Shown piece after piece: positions 1-7,907 of a stretch of DNA of 64,000 nucleotides. Source of the stretch: Serpentinicella alkaliphila. GTDB lineage: Bacteria; Bacillota; Clostridia; Peptostreptococcales; Natronincolaceae. How positions within the stretch are numbered: the first letter of the stretch is position 1; each line of letters starts with the position of its first letter. Made by a program: the position numbers and the translations under genes. The stretch lies in NCBI RefSeq assembly GCF_018141405.1, contig NZ_CP058648.1:325001-389000 (forward strand). The letters run 5' to 3'. The notes under the pieces are model-generated. The model saw nothing but the letters and a program-made list of their open reading frames with translations, ran no database searches and was not told the origin of the DNA.

Positions 1-568
1 GTAAATTAAAGGCAGGCCCAACTATGGTTTCAAAACCCCTATTTAGAGCTGATAGAATTCCACAGGTTTGTATTTCATTACAAGCAGTTTCACATCTTCT
101 ACATAAAATACACTTATTTTGATTTCTAACTAATGACTGGCTAGAAGTGTCCAGATGTGTAGTCATAGCCGTCCCTGTATATTTAATTTCTCTTACACTT
201 AAACGTTGTGCTAGTTCCTGCAACTCACAATGTAGATTTTTAGGACAAATTAAACAATCAGTAGGATGATTAGAAAGTAAAAATTCCACAGCCATCCTCC
301 TCGCAGTGATTGCCTTCAGTGTATCTGTCTTAATTACCATACCATCTCTAATTGGTGTAGCACAGGCTGGTGCTAGGTTTGGCTGTCCTTCTACCTCTAC
401 CATACATACACGACATGATGCAGTTCTATTTACAAACTTTAAATCGTGTAAATCTAGATGACAAAGGGTAGGTATCATAACTCCAGCCTCTTTGGCTGCA
501 TCTAATACAGTATACTCCCTAGGAACCTTTACTTCCGTTTCGTTAATTTTTATCTTTACTTTACTCAT
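1..568 (-). CDS. hydA: [FeFe] hydrogenase catalytic subunit HydA, N-terminal part
   Basis: This is the first ~189 residues of the hydrogenase large subunit; the rest lies beyond the window edge. The enzyme reduces protons or oxidises H2 in the cytosol. An N-terminal plant-type [2Fe-2S] domain carries the cysteine pattern CHLDLHD, then CRVC, then a fourth Cys (PACATP). It is followed by the His-Cys3 [4Fe-4S] motif HPTDCLIC..C and the beginning of a two-cluster ferredoxin domain (KCILCRRCETACN). The H-cluster domain is not visible. It starts 15 bases after hydB ends, as the last visible gene of the hydC-hydD-hydB-hydA operon. Together with NADH/FMN-binding HydB and HydC it should form a ferredoxin/NAD-dependent, possibly electron-bifurcating, hydrogenase; bifurcation is inferred from family context only. 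Confidence 0.93.
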   Translation of the reverse strand, partial: MSKVKIKINETEVKVPREYTVLDAAKEAGVMIPTLCHLDLHDLKFVNRTASCRVCMVEVEGQPNLAPACATPIRDGMVIKTDTLKAITARRMAVEFLLSNHPTDCLICPKNLHCELQELAQRLSVREIKYTGTAMTTHLDTSSQSLVRNQNKCILCRRCETACNEIQTCGILSALNRGFETIVGPAFNL

Positions 569-583
569 TCGTTCACCACCTTA

Positions 584-2374
584 TTATTTTGCAATAGCAT
601 TAAATTTACAGGCTTCAAAACACGCTCCACATTTAATACATTTTTCCGGATCTATTTTATGGGCCTCTTTCGTATTTCCCTCTATACATTCAACTGGACA
701 AACCTTCTTACATAGTGTACAACCTTTACAATTATCAGACATTATTTCATACTTTTTAAGTGCTGTGCATACCCCCGCAGGACAATGCTTATTAAATACA
801 TGTTGCTCATATTCATTATAGAAATACTTTAGAGTGCTTAGAACTGGATTCGGCGAGCTTTGTCCTAGGCCACAAAGGGAGCTTATTTTAATCATTTCAC
901 CAAGACGTTTTAAATCCTCTAAATCCTCTTTAGTACCTTTGCCTTCAGTTATCTTTATTAAGATTTCATGTAATCTTCGATTACCTATTCTACATGGTGT
1001 ACATTTACCACAGGACTCTTCCTCTGTAAATTCAAGATAAAACTTAGCTATATTTACCATGCAATCATCTTCATCCATTACAATCATTCCACCAGACCCC
1101 ATCATAGAACCAATTTCCTTTAAGCTTTCAAAGTCAATGGCAGTATCTAAAAGCTCTTCAGGAATACAACCACCTGAGGGCCCGCCTGTTTGCACAGCTT
1201 TAAATTTCTTACCATCTCTTATGCCACCGCCTATATCAAATATAACCTCTCGCATCTTAATTCCCATCGGCACTTCAATAAGTCCAACATTGTTTACTTT
1301 CCCAGCCAGCGCAAATACCTTTGTACCTCTGCTCTTCTCCGTACCAATCTTATTAAACCATTCAGGTCCATTTAAAAGAATTGGTGGAACATTCGCAAAG
1401 GTTTCCACGTTATTAACACAGGTTGGCCTATTCCACAGCCCACTTTCTGCAGGGAATGGTGGTTTTGCATTAGGTTCCCCTCTTCCCCCTTCTATAGAAT
1501 TTAGCAGTGCGGTTTCTTCACCGCAAACAAAGGCTCCTGCACCATATTTAAGCTCTATATCAAAATTGAATTTTGTCCCAAAAACCCCTTCTCCTAGGAA
1601 TCCATATTTTCTAGCCTGTTCTATAGCAATCTTTAATCTATGTATAGCCAATGGATACTCTGCCCTAATATAGACATATCCTTTTTCTGCGCCAATAGCA
1701 TATGCTCCAATTGCCATAGCCTCAAGTACACTATGAGGATCCCCTTCTAAAATACTTCTATCCATAAATGCACCAGGGTCCCCTTCATCTGCATTGCAAA
1801 TAATAAACTTTAAGTCATTTTTATTATTATATGTCAGCTCCCACTTGTAGCCAGTTGAGAAACCACCACCGCCTCTTCCCCTAAGTCCGCTATCTTTAAC
1901 AAGCTTTATTACTTCTTCCTGCTTCATTTCTGTTAATGCCTTACCAAGAGCTAAATATCCATCAACAGCAATATACTCCCTTATGTCCTCTGGGTTAATT
2001 AACCCACAATTTCTAAGGGCAATTCTAATTTGCTTTTTGTAGAAGGGTATATCATGCTGCTCTTCTAGTCGCTTCTGTATATTAGGCTCCTCATATAATA
2101 ACCTCTCAACTCGTCTACCTTTAACTATATGCTCCTCAACTATTTCTTTTGCATCCGATGGCTTTACTTCAATATAGAAGACATCTTCCGGCAATATTTT
2201 AATAATTGGTCCCTTTTCGCAAAAACCAAAACATCCTGTTTTGACTACTTGTATTTCTTCTTCATATCCTCTTGATTTAAGCTCATGCTTTAATTGTTCT
2301 ATTAGGTCGTTACTTTCTTGTGACTGGCACCCTGTACCAACACAAACTAGTATATGTGAGCGATATTTACTCAT
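584..2374 (-). CDS. hydB: NADH-dependent [FeFe] hydrogenase subunit HydB (NuoF-like)
   Basis: NuoF-like flavoprotein of about 596 residues that exchanges electrons between NAD(H) and the Fe-S chain of the hydrogenase. In order: a thioredoxin-like [2Fe-2S] domain (CVGTGC and CFGFC), the FMN/NADH-binding NuoF core (GRGGGGFSTGYKWE), the [4Fe-4S] site ESCGKCTPCR with a later SLCGLG cysteine, and a C-terminal 2[4Fe-4S] ferredoxin domain (CKGCTLCKKVCP, CIKCGACFEAC). I chose the ATG at 2374 because an AGGAGG lies six bases upstream of it. An earlier in-frame ATG at 2392 overlaps the upstream stop but would place that Shine-Dalgarno inside the coding region. It lies between the HydD-like gene and hydA in one operon. 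Confidence 0.94.
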   Translation of the reverse strand: MSKYRSHILVCVGTGCQSQESNDLIEQLKHELKSRGYEEEIQVVKTGCFGFCEKGPIIKILPEDVFYIEVKPSDAKEIVEEHIVKGRRVERLLYEEPNIQKRLEEQHDIPFYKKQIRIALRNCGLINPEDIREYIAVDGYLALGKALTEMKQEEVIKLVKDSGLRGRGGGGFSTGYKWELTYNNKNDLKFIICNADEGDPGAFMDRSILEGDPHSVLEAMAIGAYAIGAEKGYVYIRAEYPLAIHRLKIAIEQARKYGFLGEGVFGTKFNFDIELKYGAGAFVCGEETALLNSIEGGRGEPNAKPPFPAESGLWNRPTCVNNVETFANVPPILLNGPEWFNKIGTEKSRGTKVFALAGKVNNVGLIEVPMGIKMREVIFDIGGGIRDGKKFKAVQTGGPSGGCIPEELLDTAIDFESLKEIGSMMGSGGMIVMDEDDCMVNIAKFYLEFTEEESCGKCTPCRIGNRRLHEILIKITEGKGTKEDLEDLKRLGEMIKISSLCGLGQSSPNPVLSTLKYFYNEYEQHVFNKHCPAGVCTALKKYEIMSDNCKGCTLCKKVCPVECIEGNTKEAHKIDPEKCIKCGACFEACKFNAIAK

Positions 2375-2388
2375 TTTCTTCCTCCTCA

Positions 2389-2781
2389 TCAAACCCTATG
2401 AAAAGATTTAGATATAATTAAATCTTCTAAAAGTTCTCCTTTTTGAATATGTTTATTTATTATTTCTCTTCCTTTTTTAGCATCAATATTTCCGTATACT
2501 ATAGGCTCCTTACCTGGCATATTTACCTGTACTACTGGCTCAGCATAGCAATAACCCATACAACCTACTTGAACTACATAGACATTATCTAGATTCTGTT
2601 TGTCTATTTCATCTAAAATTCCACTTAAAGTATCCCTTGCCCCGGCTGCTATACCACATGTTGCCATACCTATTAATATTTTTATGCTATCTTTTTCGGC
2701 ACCAACAGTTCTTAATTCCATCTTTTTTAAAGACTGCTCCCTTATTTTCTTAAGTTCATCTAAGGATTTTATAGTTGACAT
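2389..2781 (-). CDS. HydD-like thioredoxin-fold [2Fe-2S] hydrogenase subunit
   Basis: A 130-residue (2Fe-2S) ferredoxin-domain protein between hydC and hydB. Clostridial NADH-dependent hydrogenases often carry such a small extra subunit (HydD in four-subunit enzymes). The C-terminal pair of ligands is present (GCMGYC), but the first motif reads CGIAAGARD. The second cysteine expected four residues after the first, present in HydC (CTGTAC), is missing. The protein therefore has three of the four usual cluster ligands and may bind no cluster or an altered one. It has a good AGGAGG seven bases before the ATG and ends within a few bases of hydB, consistent with translational coupling. Role in the complex is inferred from position. 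Confidence 0.85.
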   Translation of the reverse strand: MSTIKSLDELKKIREQSLKKMELRTVGAEKDSIKILIGMATCGIAAGARDTLSGILDEIDKQNLDNVYVVQVGCMGYCYAEPVVQVNMPGKEPIVYGNIDAKKGREIINKHIQKGELLEDLIISKSFHRV

Positions 2782-2792
2782 TAAACTACCTC

Positions 2793-3305
2793 CTATTGAT
2801 ACTTGCTTAATATTTCATCAACTTCATCTAGCTTTACTCGTCCATATACCTTCTCATCTACTATAACAACAGGAGCTAATCCACAAGCTCCAACACATCT
2901 TAACCCATTAAGTGTAAACTTGCCATCCTTAGATGTCTCACCTAGCTTTACATTTAATTTTCTTTCTATTCTATCTACAATTTTATTTGCACCTTTAACA
3001 AAACAAGCTGTCCCAGTACACACATTAATACTATGCTCTCCCTTTGGTGTTTCAACAAAATATGAATAGAAGGTAACTACACCGTTCACTTCCGCTCCAG
3101 ATAGTCCTAATCTCCTAGCAACAAATAGCTGCACATCCCTAGGAAGATATCCAAAAATACGCTGGGCTTCATATAGCACCTGTATTAACTTACCTTCTAA
3201 ACTATCGAGGCTTCTAATGTAATCCGCTAACTCATCATACTTTTCCTTTGGAAGTACTTGCTCTAAATCGTTTTTTTGCTGTAACTTAAAATGTTGTTCT
3301 CCCAT
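2793..3305 (-). CDS. hydC: NADH-dependent [FeFe] hydrogenase subunit HydC (NuoE-like)
   Basis: 170-residue NuoE family protein, the thioredoxin-like [2Fe-2S] subunit that partners HydB in NADH oxidation or NAD reduction. The N-terminal helical bundle (about residues 15-85, with the NuoE-type GYLP segment) is followed by the [2Fe-2S] motifs CTGTACFVKGA and CVGACGLAP, all four ligands present. Length fits the family. A GGAGG six bases before the ATG supports the start. It is the first gene of the hydrogenase operon. The 3305-3444 gap upstream holds the terminator of the preceding divergent-function gene, so the operon promoter should lie just upstream of 3305. Confidence 0.94.
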   Translation of the reverse strand: MGEQHFKLQQKNDLEQVLPKEKYDELADYIRSLDSLEGKLIQVLYEAQRIFGYLPRDVQLFVARRLGLSGAEVNGVVTFYSYFVETPKGEHSINVCTGTACFVKGANKIVDRIERKLNVKLGETSKDGKFTLNGLRCVGACGLAPVVIVDEKVYGRVKLDEVDEILSKYQ

Positions 3306-3376
3306 ATATAACCTCCAATAACTTTGTCTTGAAATAAAACTATGCTTTATTATTTCACTAGTTAAGTTTCATATAC

Positions 3377-3408
3377 AAAAAAAATACTATCTTTAACAGA
3401 TAGTATTT
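3377..3408 (-). terminator. Intrinsic terminator after the threonine dehydrogenase gene
   Basis: Nine-base perfect stem (3383-3391 with 3399-3407, AATACTATC arm) followed on the minus strand by a run of eight T. It lies 37 bases beyond the stop of the gene at 3445-4392 and separates it from hydC. Confidence 0.85.
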
Positions 3409-3444
3409 CTAATTGAATATTTTTTATTTTAATTATTTTTTTAT

Positions 3445-4392
3445 TTATACTTTTTTTGATAATTTTTCTAACATATCCTTAGTCATTAAGCTTAAATCGT
3501 ATTTAGGCTTCCATCCCCATTGCTCTCTGGCCTCATTATCATTTAATGAGTTCGGCCATGAATTTGCAATCTCTTGTCTTACAGGGTCTATGCTATAGTC
3601 CATCTCAAATTCAGGTATATGTTTTTTTATTTCTTCAAATACATGCTCAGGAGCAAAACTCATAGCTGTTACATTAAAAGCATTTCTATGTTTAAGCTTA
3701 TTAGTATCAGACTCCATCAATGAGATTATACCATTTATCGCATCAGGCATATACATCATATCCATATATGTACCTTGATTTAAATAGCAAGTATACTTTT
3801 TATTTTTAATTGCTTCATGGTAAATATGTACTGCGTAATCAGTCGTTCCTCCACCAGGTAGAGCCATATAAGAAATTAATCCAGGGAAGCGTAATCCTCT
3901 ACAATCTACATTATACTTTTTATAATAGTAATCGCATAGAAGTTCCCCAGCTACTTTAGAAACACCGTACATTGTAGAAGGCCTTTGCAGTGTATCCTGT
4001 GGGGTACTATCCTTTGGAGTATCATTACCAAATACAGCTATAGAACTAGGTACAAAAACGGAGCAATTATGTTCTCTAGCCATCTCTAATACATTAAAAA
4101 GACCATTCATATTTATGTCCCAAGCTAAAGTCGGATTACTCTCACCAACTGCAGATAAAATAGCAGCTAAATGTATAACAGAGTCCACCTTATATTTCTG
4201 CCCAACCTCTTTTAATCTATCTTTATCCATAACATCTAATATTTCAAATGGACCAGAATTGATTACTTCTTCAGAGCCATTCATCCTTATATTACTGGCG
4301 ATAATATTATCACTTCCATAGATGTCACGCATAGCTAAAACTAACTCAGTTCCTATTTGTCCTAAAGCCCCAGTTATAAGTATCTTTTTCAT
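3445..4392 (-). CDS. L-threonine 3-dehydrogenase, SDR (GalE-like) type
   Basis: 315-residue NAD-dependent extended short-chain dehydrogenase. It is probably the non-zinc threonine dehydrogenase that oxidises threonine to 2-amino-3-ketobutyrate in amino-acid degradation. Seen: the N-terminal Rossmann motif GALGQIG, catalytic YGVSK (Tyr-x3-Lys), an upstream VPSSIAVFG serine, and the family-typical RFPGLISY and GGTTDYAVHIYHEA segments. These segments point to this subfamily rather than to UDP-glucose epimerases. A GGAGGAG precedes the ATG. It is monocistronic with its own terminator at 3377-3408. No kbl (2-amino-3-ketobutyrate ligase) gene is present in the window. Other nucleotide-sugar epimerase activity is less likely. 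Confidence 0.86.
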   Translation of the reverse strand: MKKILITGALGQIGTELVLAMRDIYGSDNIIASNIRMNGSEEVINSGPFEILDVMDKDRLKEVGQKYKVDSVIHLAAILSAVGESNPTLAWDINMNGLFNVLEMAREHNCSVFVPSSIAVFGNDTPKDSTPQDTLQRPSTMYGVSKVAGELLCDYYYKKYNVDCRGLRFPGLISYMALPGGGTTDYAVHIYHEAIKNKKYTCYLNQGTYMDMMYMPDAINGIISLMESDTNKLKHRNAFNVTAMSFAPEHVFEEIKKHIPEFEMDYSIDPVRQEIANSWPNSLNDNEAREQWGWKPKYDLSLMTKDMLEKLSKKV

Positions 4393-4518
4393 AATACTCC
4401 TCCAATGCTCATTTTATTAGTTAATCATATTGCTACTTAAACCCATTTATTCAACAAATCAAATGCAATTATATTATAACCTAATTTTTCTATTAATAGA
4501 ATAATTATGTGTTGTTAA

Positions 4519-4548
4519 TTGGACAATATATATTATGTTTGATATTAT
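4519..4548 (+). promoter_or_regulatory. Candidate sigma-A promoter for the parvulin gene
   Basis: TTGGAC (4519-4524) and TATTAT (4543-4548) separated by 18 bases, just upstream of the Shine-Dalgarno and ATG at 4581. The match is fair in an AT-rich region. Confidence 0.4.
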
Positions 4549-4580
4549 ATAAATAATTACATATAAAGGAGTGTTAAATT

Positions 4581-5330
4581 ATGTCTAATAGTCAAGTTGT
4601 AGCAACAGTCGGTGGAAGAGAAATTACCAGATTAGATGTTGAACTACTATTGAGAAGTATGGACCCTCAAAAAGCTGCACAATTCAAATCACCAGAGGGA
4701 ATAAATAGAGTAATAGAAGAGCTGGTTAATCAAGAATTATTTTATTTATATGCTAAAGAGAACAATATTGAAGAGGAAGAGCAATATAAGTTAGAGCTTG
4801 AAAAAATAATTTCAACTTTCCTTAAGCAATATACTATAAGTAAAGTAGTAGGCCAAGCCACCGTAGCTGGTTCAGAAATAGAAGCCTTCTATAATGAGAA
4901 TAAAGAGAAATTTGTAAATCCAGAAAGTGTTGAGGCTAGTCATATTTTAGTTGAAGATGAAGATAAAGCTTTAGAAATTCTTAAAGAAATAAATGACGGA
5001 CTTTCTTTCGAAGAGGCTGCCACTCAATATTCATCTTGTCCTTCAAGTGCACAAGGAGGGAATCTTGGAGTATTTGGCAGAGGTAGAATGGTTCCAGAAT
5101 TCGAAGAAGCTGCATTCAATATGGAAAAAAATGCTGTTAGCGCGCCTGTTCAAACTCAATTTGGATTTCACTTAATCAAAGTAGTGGAAAAGAATGAAAA
5201 AACTGAAAGGCCTCTTGAGGAAGTTAAAAATCAAATTAGACAACACTTGGTAGCCGAAAAACAACAAACTATTTACTATGATACAGTTGAAAGTTTAAAA
5301 GAAAAATATAGCGTTAAAATCTTTGAATAA
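4581..5330 (+). CDS. Cytosolic parvulin-type peptidyl-prolyl cis-trans isomerase
   Basis: 249-residue protein with a SurA/PrsA-type N-terminal helical chaperone region (about 1-110) and a PpiC rotamase domain (about 115-210). Hallmarks are EASHILVEDE, GGNLGVFGRGRMVPEFE and TQFGFHLIKV. Unlike PrsA it has no signal peptide or lipobox, so it should act in the cytoplasm as a foldase. A GGAG stands about nine bases before the ATG. It faces the convergent amino-acid ABC operon and shares the bidirectional terminator at 5339-5380 with it. Confidence 0.92.
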   Translation: MSNSQVVATVGGREITRLDVELLLRSMDPQKAAQFKSPEGINRVIEELVNQELFYLYAKENNIEEEEQYKLELEKIISTFLKQYTISKVVGQATVAGSEIEAFYNENKEKFVNPESVEASHILVEDEDKALEILKEINDGLSFEEAATQYSSCPSSAQGGNLGVFGRGRMVPEFEEAAFNMEKNAVSAPVQTQFGFHLIKVVEKNEKTERPLEEVKNQIRQHLVAEKQQTIYYDTVESLKEKYSVKIFE

Positions 5331-5338
5331 TAAAATAA

Positions 5339-5380
5339 TACAGCCTTTGGAAGTAACTTCTTTCCCAAAGGCTGTTATTT
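5339..5380. terminator. Bidirectional intrinsic terminator
   Basis: Ten-base perfect stem (5341-5350 with 5365-5374, CAGCCTTTGG arm), T-rich on the plus side and AT-rich with T runs on the minus side. It lies between the convergent parvulin and ABC ATPase genes. Confidence 0.85.
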
Positions 5381-5383
5381 TCT

Positions 5384-6106
5384 CTATAATACTTTATTTA
5401 AGAATGATTGAGTTCTTTCGTTTTTAGGATTAGTAAAGATGTCTACTGGTTTACCTTCTTCGACTATCATTCCCTCATCCATAAACAATACTCTATCCCC
5501 TACTTCTCTAGCAAAGCCCATTTCATGAGTAACAACTACCATAGTCATACCTTCTTTAGCTAGGCTTTTCATTACTTCAAGAACTTCCCCAACCATTTCT
5601 GGGTCTAAGGCAGAAGTTGGCTCATCAAACAACATAACCTTAGGTTTCATAGCTAGAGCTCTAGCAATAGCTACCCTCTGTCTTTGTCCACCAGAAAGTG
5701 TACCTGGGTATACATTAGCTTTATCTTTTAAGCCTACTCTATCTAGTAGCTGTAGGGCTGTTTTTTCTGCTTCATCTTTTGGTATATTTCTTACCTTCAT
5801 CGGAGCTAACATAATGTTTTCCAACACTGTCTTATGAGGAAAAAGGTTAAACAACTGAAATACCATACCTACTTCCTGTCTTACCTCGTTAATATTAGTA
5901 GATTTATCTAGAAGATTAACACCATCAATTAAAATTTCACCTTCACTTGCTTCCTCAAGTTGATTAATACATCTTAAAAATGTACTTTTTCCAGAGCCTG
6001 AAGGACCAATAACTACTACTACTTCACCGTGTTTTATCTCTGCATTAATTCCCTTTAAAACTTCTAACTTTCCAAATCTTTTTCTGAGGTCATTTACTTT
6101 AATCAC
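5384..6106 (-). CDS. Polar amino-acid ABC transporter ATP-binding protein (GlnQ-like)
   Basis: About 240-residue ATPase that energises uptake with the adjacent permease and binding protein. Seen: Walker [11 protein letters not shown]-loop [11 protein letters not shown], signature [16 protein letters not shown], Walker [15 protein letters not shown] and H-loop [12 protein letters not shown]. These are the classic features of the GlnQ/HisP subfamily. I prefer the GTG at 6106: an AGGAGG lies ten bases upstream and it overlaps the permease stop (GTGATTAA). The in-frame TTG at 6127 would overlap the permease by 29 bases and lacks its own ribosome site. It is the last gene of the operon. Confidence 0.95.
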   Translation of the reverse strand: MIKVNDLRKRFGKLEVLKGINAEIKHGEVVVVIGPSGSGKSTFLRCINQLEEASEGEILIDGVNLLDKSTNINEVRQEVGMVFQLFNLFPHKTVLENIMLAPMKVRNIPKDEAEKTALQLLDRVGLKDKANVYPGTLSGGQRQRVAIARALAMKPKVMLFDEPTSALDPEMVGEVLEVMKSLAKEGMTMVVVTHEMGFAREVGDRVLFMDEGMIVEEGKPVDIFTNPKNERTQSFLNKVL

Positions 6107-6761
6107 TCTTACTAAACCTCCTCTCAAGATATGCTACAAATTGAGATAATGTTAAAGTCATAACTAAATATAGAAGTGAAACAACTAGCCATGTTTCAAC
6201 AAATCGGAATGTTCTACCTTGCATAATTCTTCCTGCCATCATTAAATCTTGAAGTGATATAACCGAAACTAAAGAAGAGTCTTTTAAAATTGCTATAAAC
6301 TCATTTCCTAGAGGTGGTATAGCACGTTTAAAAGCTTGGGGGATAATAATATATCTCATTGCTTGTGGATATGTCATCCCTAAAGATCTAGCTGCTTCCA
6401 TTTGCCCCTTATCAATAGATTGTATAGCACCTCTAAAAATCTCTGCTACATAGGCACCACTATTTAAGCTTAGAGCTATTGTTCCAGATATTAATGGGTT
6501 AAAGGCACTAATCCCTAAAAATTGTGGAGTACCAAAGTGTATAAGAAATATCTGAGCCATTAATGGAGTTCCTCTTAAAAACTCTACATATCCTTTTGCA
6601 AACCATCTTAATGGTGGAATACTAGATAATCTTAATAAACTAATAACAAGTCCGATTATTGTTCCAACAGCAACTGAAACAACAGATAATTGTATGGTTA
6701 ATCTAACTCCTTGCATTAACAAAGGTAGATAATCAACAATTACATTAAAACGAAAATCCAT
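6099..6761 (-). CDS. Polar amino-acid ABC transporter permease (His/Glu/Gln/Arg family)
   Basis: 220-residue inner-membrane permease of the HisM/GlnP type. Several hydrophobic helices run from about residue 10 to 210. The conserved cytoplasmic EAA loop ([20 protein letters not shown]) contacts the ATPase. The start is placed at the ATG at 6761, because AGGAGG lies six bases upstream. The next in-frame upstream ATG (6779) sits before that Shine-Dalgarno. It probably works as a homodimer, since only one permease gene is present. It follows the binding-protein gene after a terminator-like hairpin and overlaps the ATPase gene by 8 bases. Confidence 0.94.
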   Translation of the reverse strand: MDFRFNVIVDYLPLLMQGVRLTIQLSVVSVAVGTIIGLVISLLRLSSIPPLRWFAKGYVEFLRGTPLMAQIFLIHFGTPQFLGISAFNPLISGTIALSLNSGAYVAEIFRGAIQSIDKGQMEAARSLGMTYPQAMRYIIIPQAFKRAIPPLGNEFIAILKDSSLVSVISLQDLMMAGRIMQGRTFRFVETWLVVSLLYLVMTLTLSQFVAYLERRFSKSD

Positions 6762-6859
6762 AGAAATCCTCCTTTTCATTTGGATAAAAACATTATAACA
6801 TGATTTCTACTTAAAACGTATTTAACAATCAATATAAATATGTTAATTATTGGTGACAT

Positions 6860-6894
6860 TAAAAAGTAGGTGTTACCTTGGCACCACCTACTTT
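6860..6894 (-). terminator. Intraoperonic terminator-like hairpin
   Basis: Nine-base stem (6864-6872 with 6885-6893, AAGTAGGTG arm) followed on the minus strand by TTTTT. It lies between the substrate-binding-protein gene and the permease. Such hairpins often let the binding protein be made in excess over the membrane parts. Confidence 0.75.
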
Positions 6895-6914
6895 AGTTTA
6901 AAGGATACTAGCCT

Positions 6915-7745
6915 TTATTTTTGACCTTCTAAATAGTTTGTAATTGCGATATCTCCAGTTGTACCATTTTGAACACCGATTTTTTTACCTTTTAGGTCTT
7001 CTAAGCTTTTGATTGTAGATCCTTCTTTAACCGCGATATATTGTGTAGCTTCAAAATATGGGTTAGAGAAAGTAACTGTTTCTTGTCTTTTCTCTGTAAT
7101 TGTCATTGCAGAAATAATTAGATCTATATTTCCAGCTATTAATGAAGGAATTATTCCATCCCAGTTTGTATTTATTAATTCAACTTTAAAGCCCATCTCA
7201 GCTCCAATAGCTCTTATTAAGTCCATATCAAAACCTTCTGGTTGACCTTTGTCATTAACATACTCAAATGGAGCATAAGCCATATCAGCACCAGCTTTTA
7301 TTGTAATCCCTAATGTATTCTCTCCTTCTTCAACTACATACTCAGTTCCATCTCCGAAGTAGTTGTTAAAGATTTTGTCATAAACTCCATTAGCGATTAC
7401 TCTTTCTAATCCTTCATTTATTAATTCATGAATTTCTGTATCTTGTTGTCTCATTGCAATACCATAAAACTCTTTTTCAAAGCTTTCATCTCCAAATGCA
7501 GTTAATCCTGTACTCGGGTTGTTTGCTAAAAACTCTAAAACTACTGGTGAATCCGCAACTACTGCATCTACTCCACCGTTAATTAACTCTGTTAAAGCTG
7601 CTGGTATATCACCATATCTTTGAATGGTTCCAGCGTTGTTATTGTTGTTAGTAGTATCTGCAGGTTTGCTAGAACATCCAGCTAAAAGTGCAATTGTTAG
7701 AATAATTATTAGAACAGTTGAATATTTTTTCATAATTTTATTCAA
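6915..7745 (-). CDS. Circularly permuted amino-acid-binding lipoprotein (SBP_bac_3)
   Basis: 276-residue solute-binding lipoprotein for the neighbouring ABC transporter. Its signal peptide ends in LLAGC (Cys24), followed by an Asn-rich linker. The binding domain is in swapped order compared with GlnH-type proteins. Residues 40-131 match the usual C-terminal part (RYGDIPAALTELINGGVDAV to YDKIFNNYFGD). A short acidic linker then leads into residues 144-276, which match the usual N-terminal part (AYAPFEYV, GFDMDLIRAIG, AMTITEKR, TFSNPY, GVQNGTTGD). The protein stops at NYLEGQK, exactly where the first part would normally follow. Ligand residues (Arg220, the GTTGD loop, Asp66) are all present. 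The TTG start is supported by a GGGGAG seven bases upstream. See findings. Confidence 0.9.
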   Translation of the reverse strand: MNKIMKKYSTVLIIILTIALLAGCSSKPADTTNNNNNAGTIQRYGDIPAALTELINGGVDAVVADSPVVLEFLANNPSTGLTAFGDESFEKEFYGIAMRQQDTEIHELINEGLERVIANGVYDKIFNNYFGDGTEYVVEEGENTLGITIKAGADMAYAPFEYVNDKGQPEGFDMDLIRAIGAEMGFKVELINTNWDGIIPSLIAGNIDLIISAMTITEKRQETVTFSNPYFEATQYIAVKEGSTIKSLEDLKGKKIGVQNGTTGDIAITNYLEGQK

Positions 7746-7907
7746 TTTAAATCTCCCCTTTTTTAAATAATTGATTTGTCCTACGAATATATTTTAATAC
7801 ATTTTTGAATTTTTTCAATACTTTTTTTAATAAATATTAAAAAATATTTAAAAATATACATAAAAAATTTCAAAATTAAAAGTTTTTATTTTAAGTATAT
7901 TTATAAG

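Noticed and set aside
1059-1673. Long plus-strand open frame opposite hydB
   Set aside because: It is an antisense shadow of the conserved NuoF-like coding region, without a ribosome site or recognisable product.
6106-6127. TTG at 6127 as start of the ABC ATPase
   Set aside because: It lacks a Shine-Dalgarno and would overlap the permease by 29 bases; the GTG at 6106 has AGGAGG upstream.
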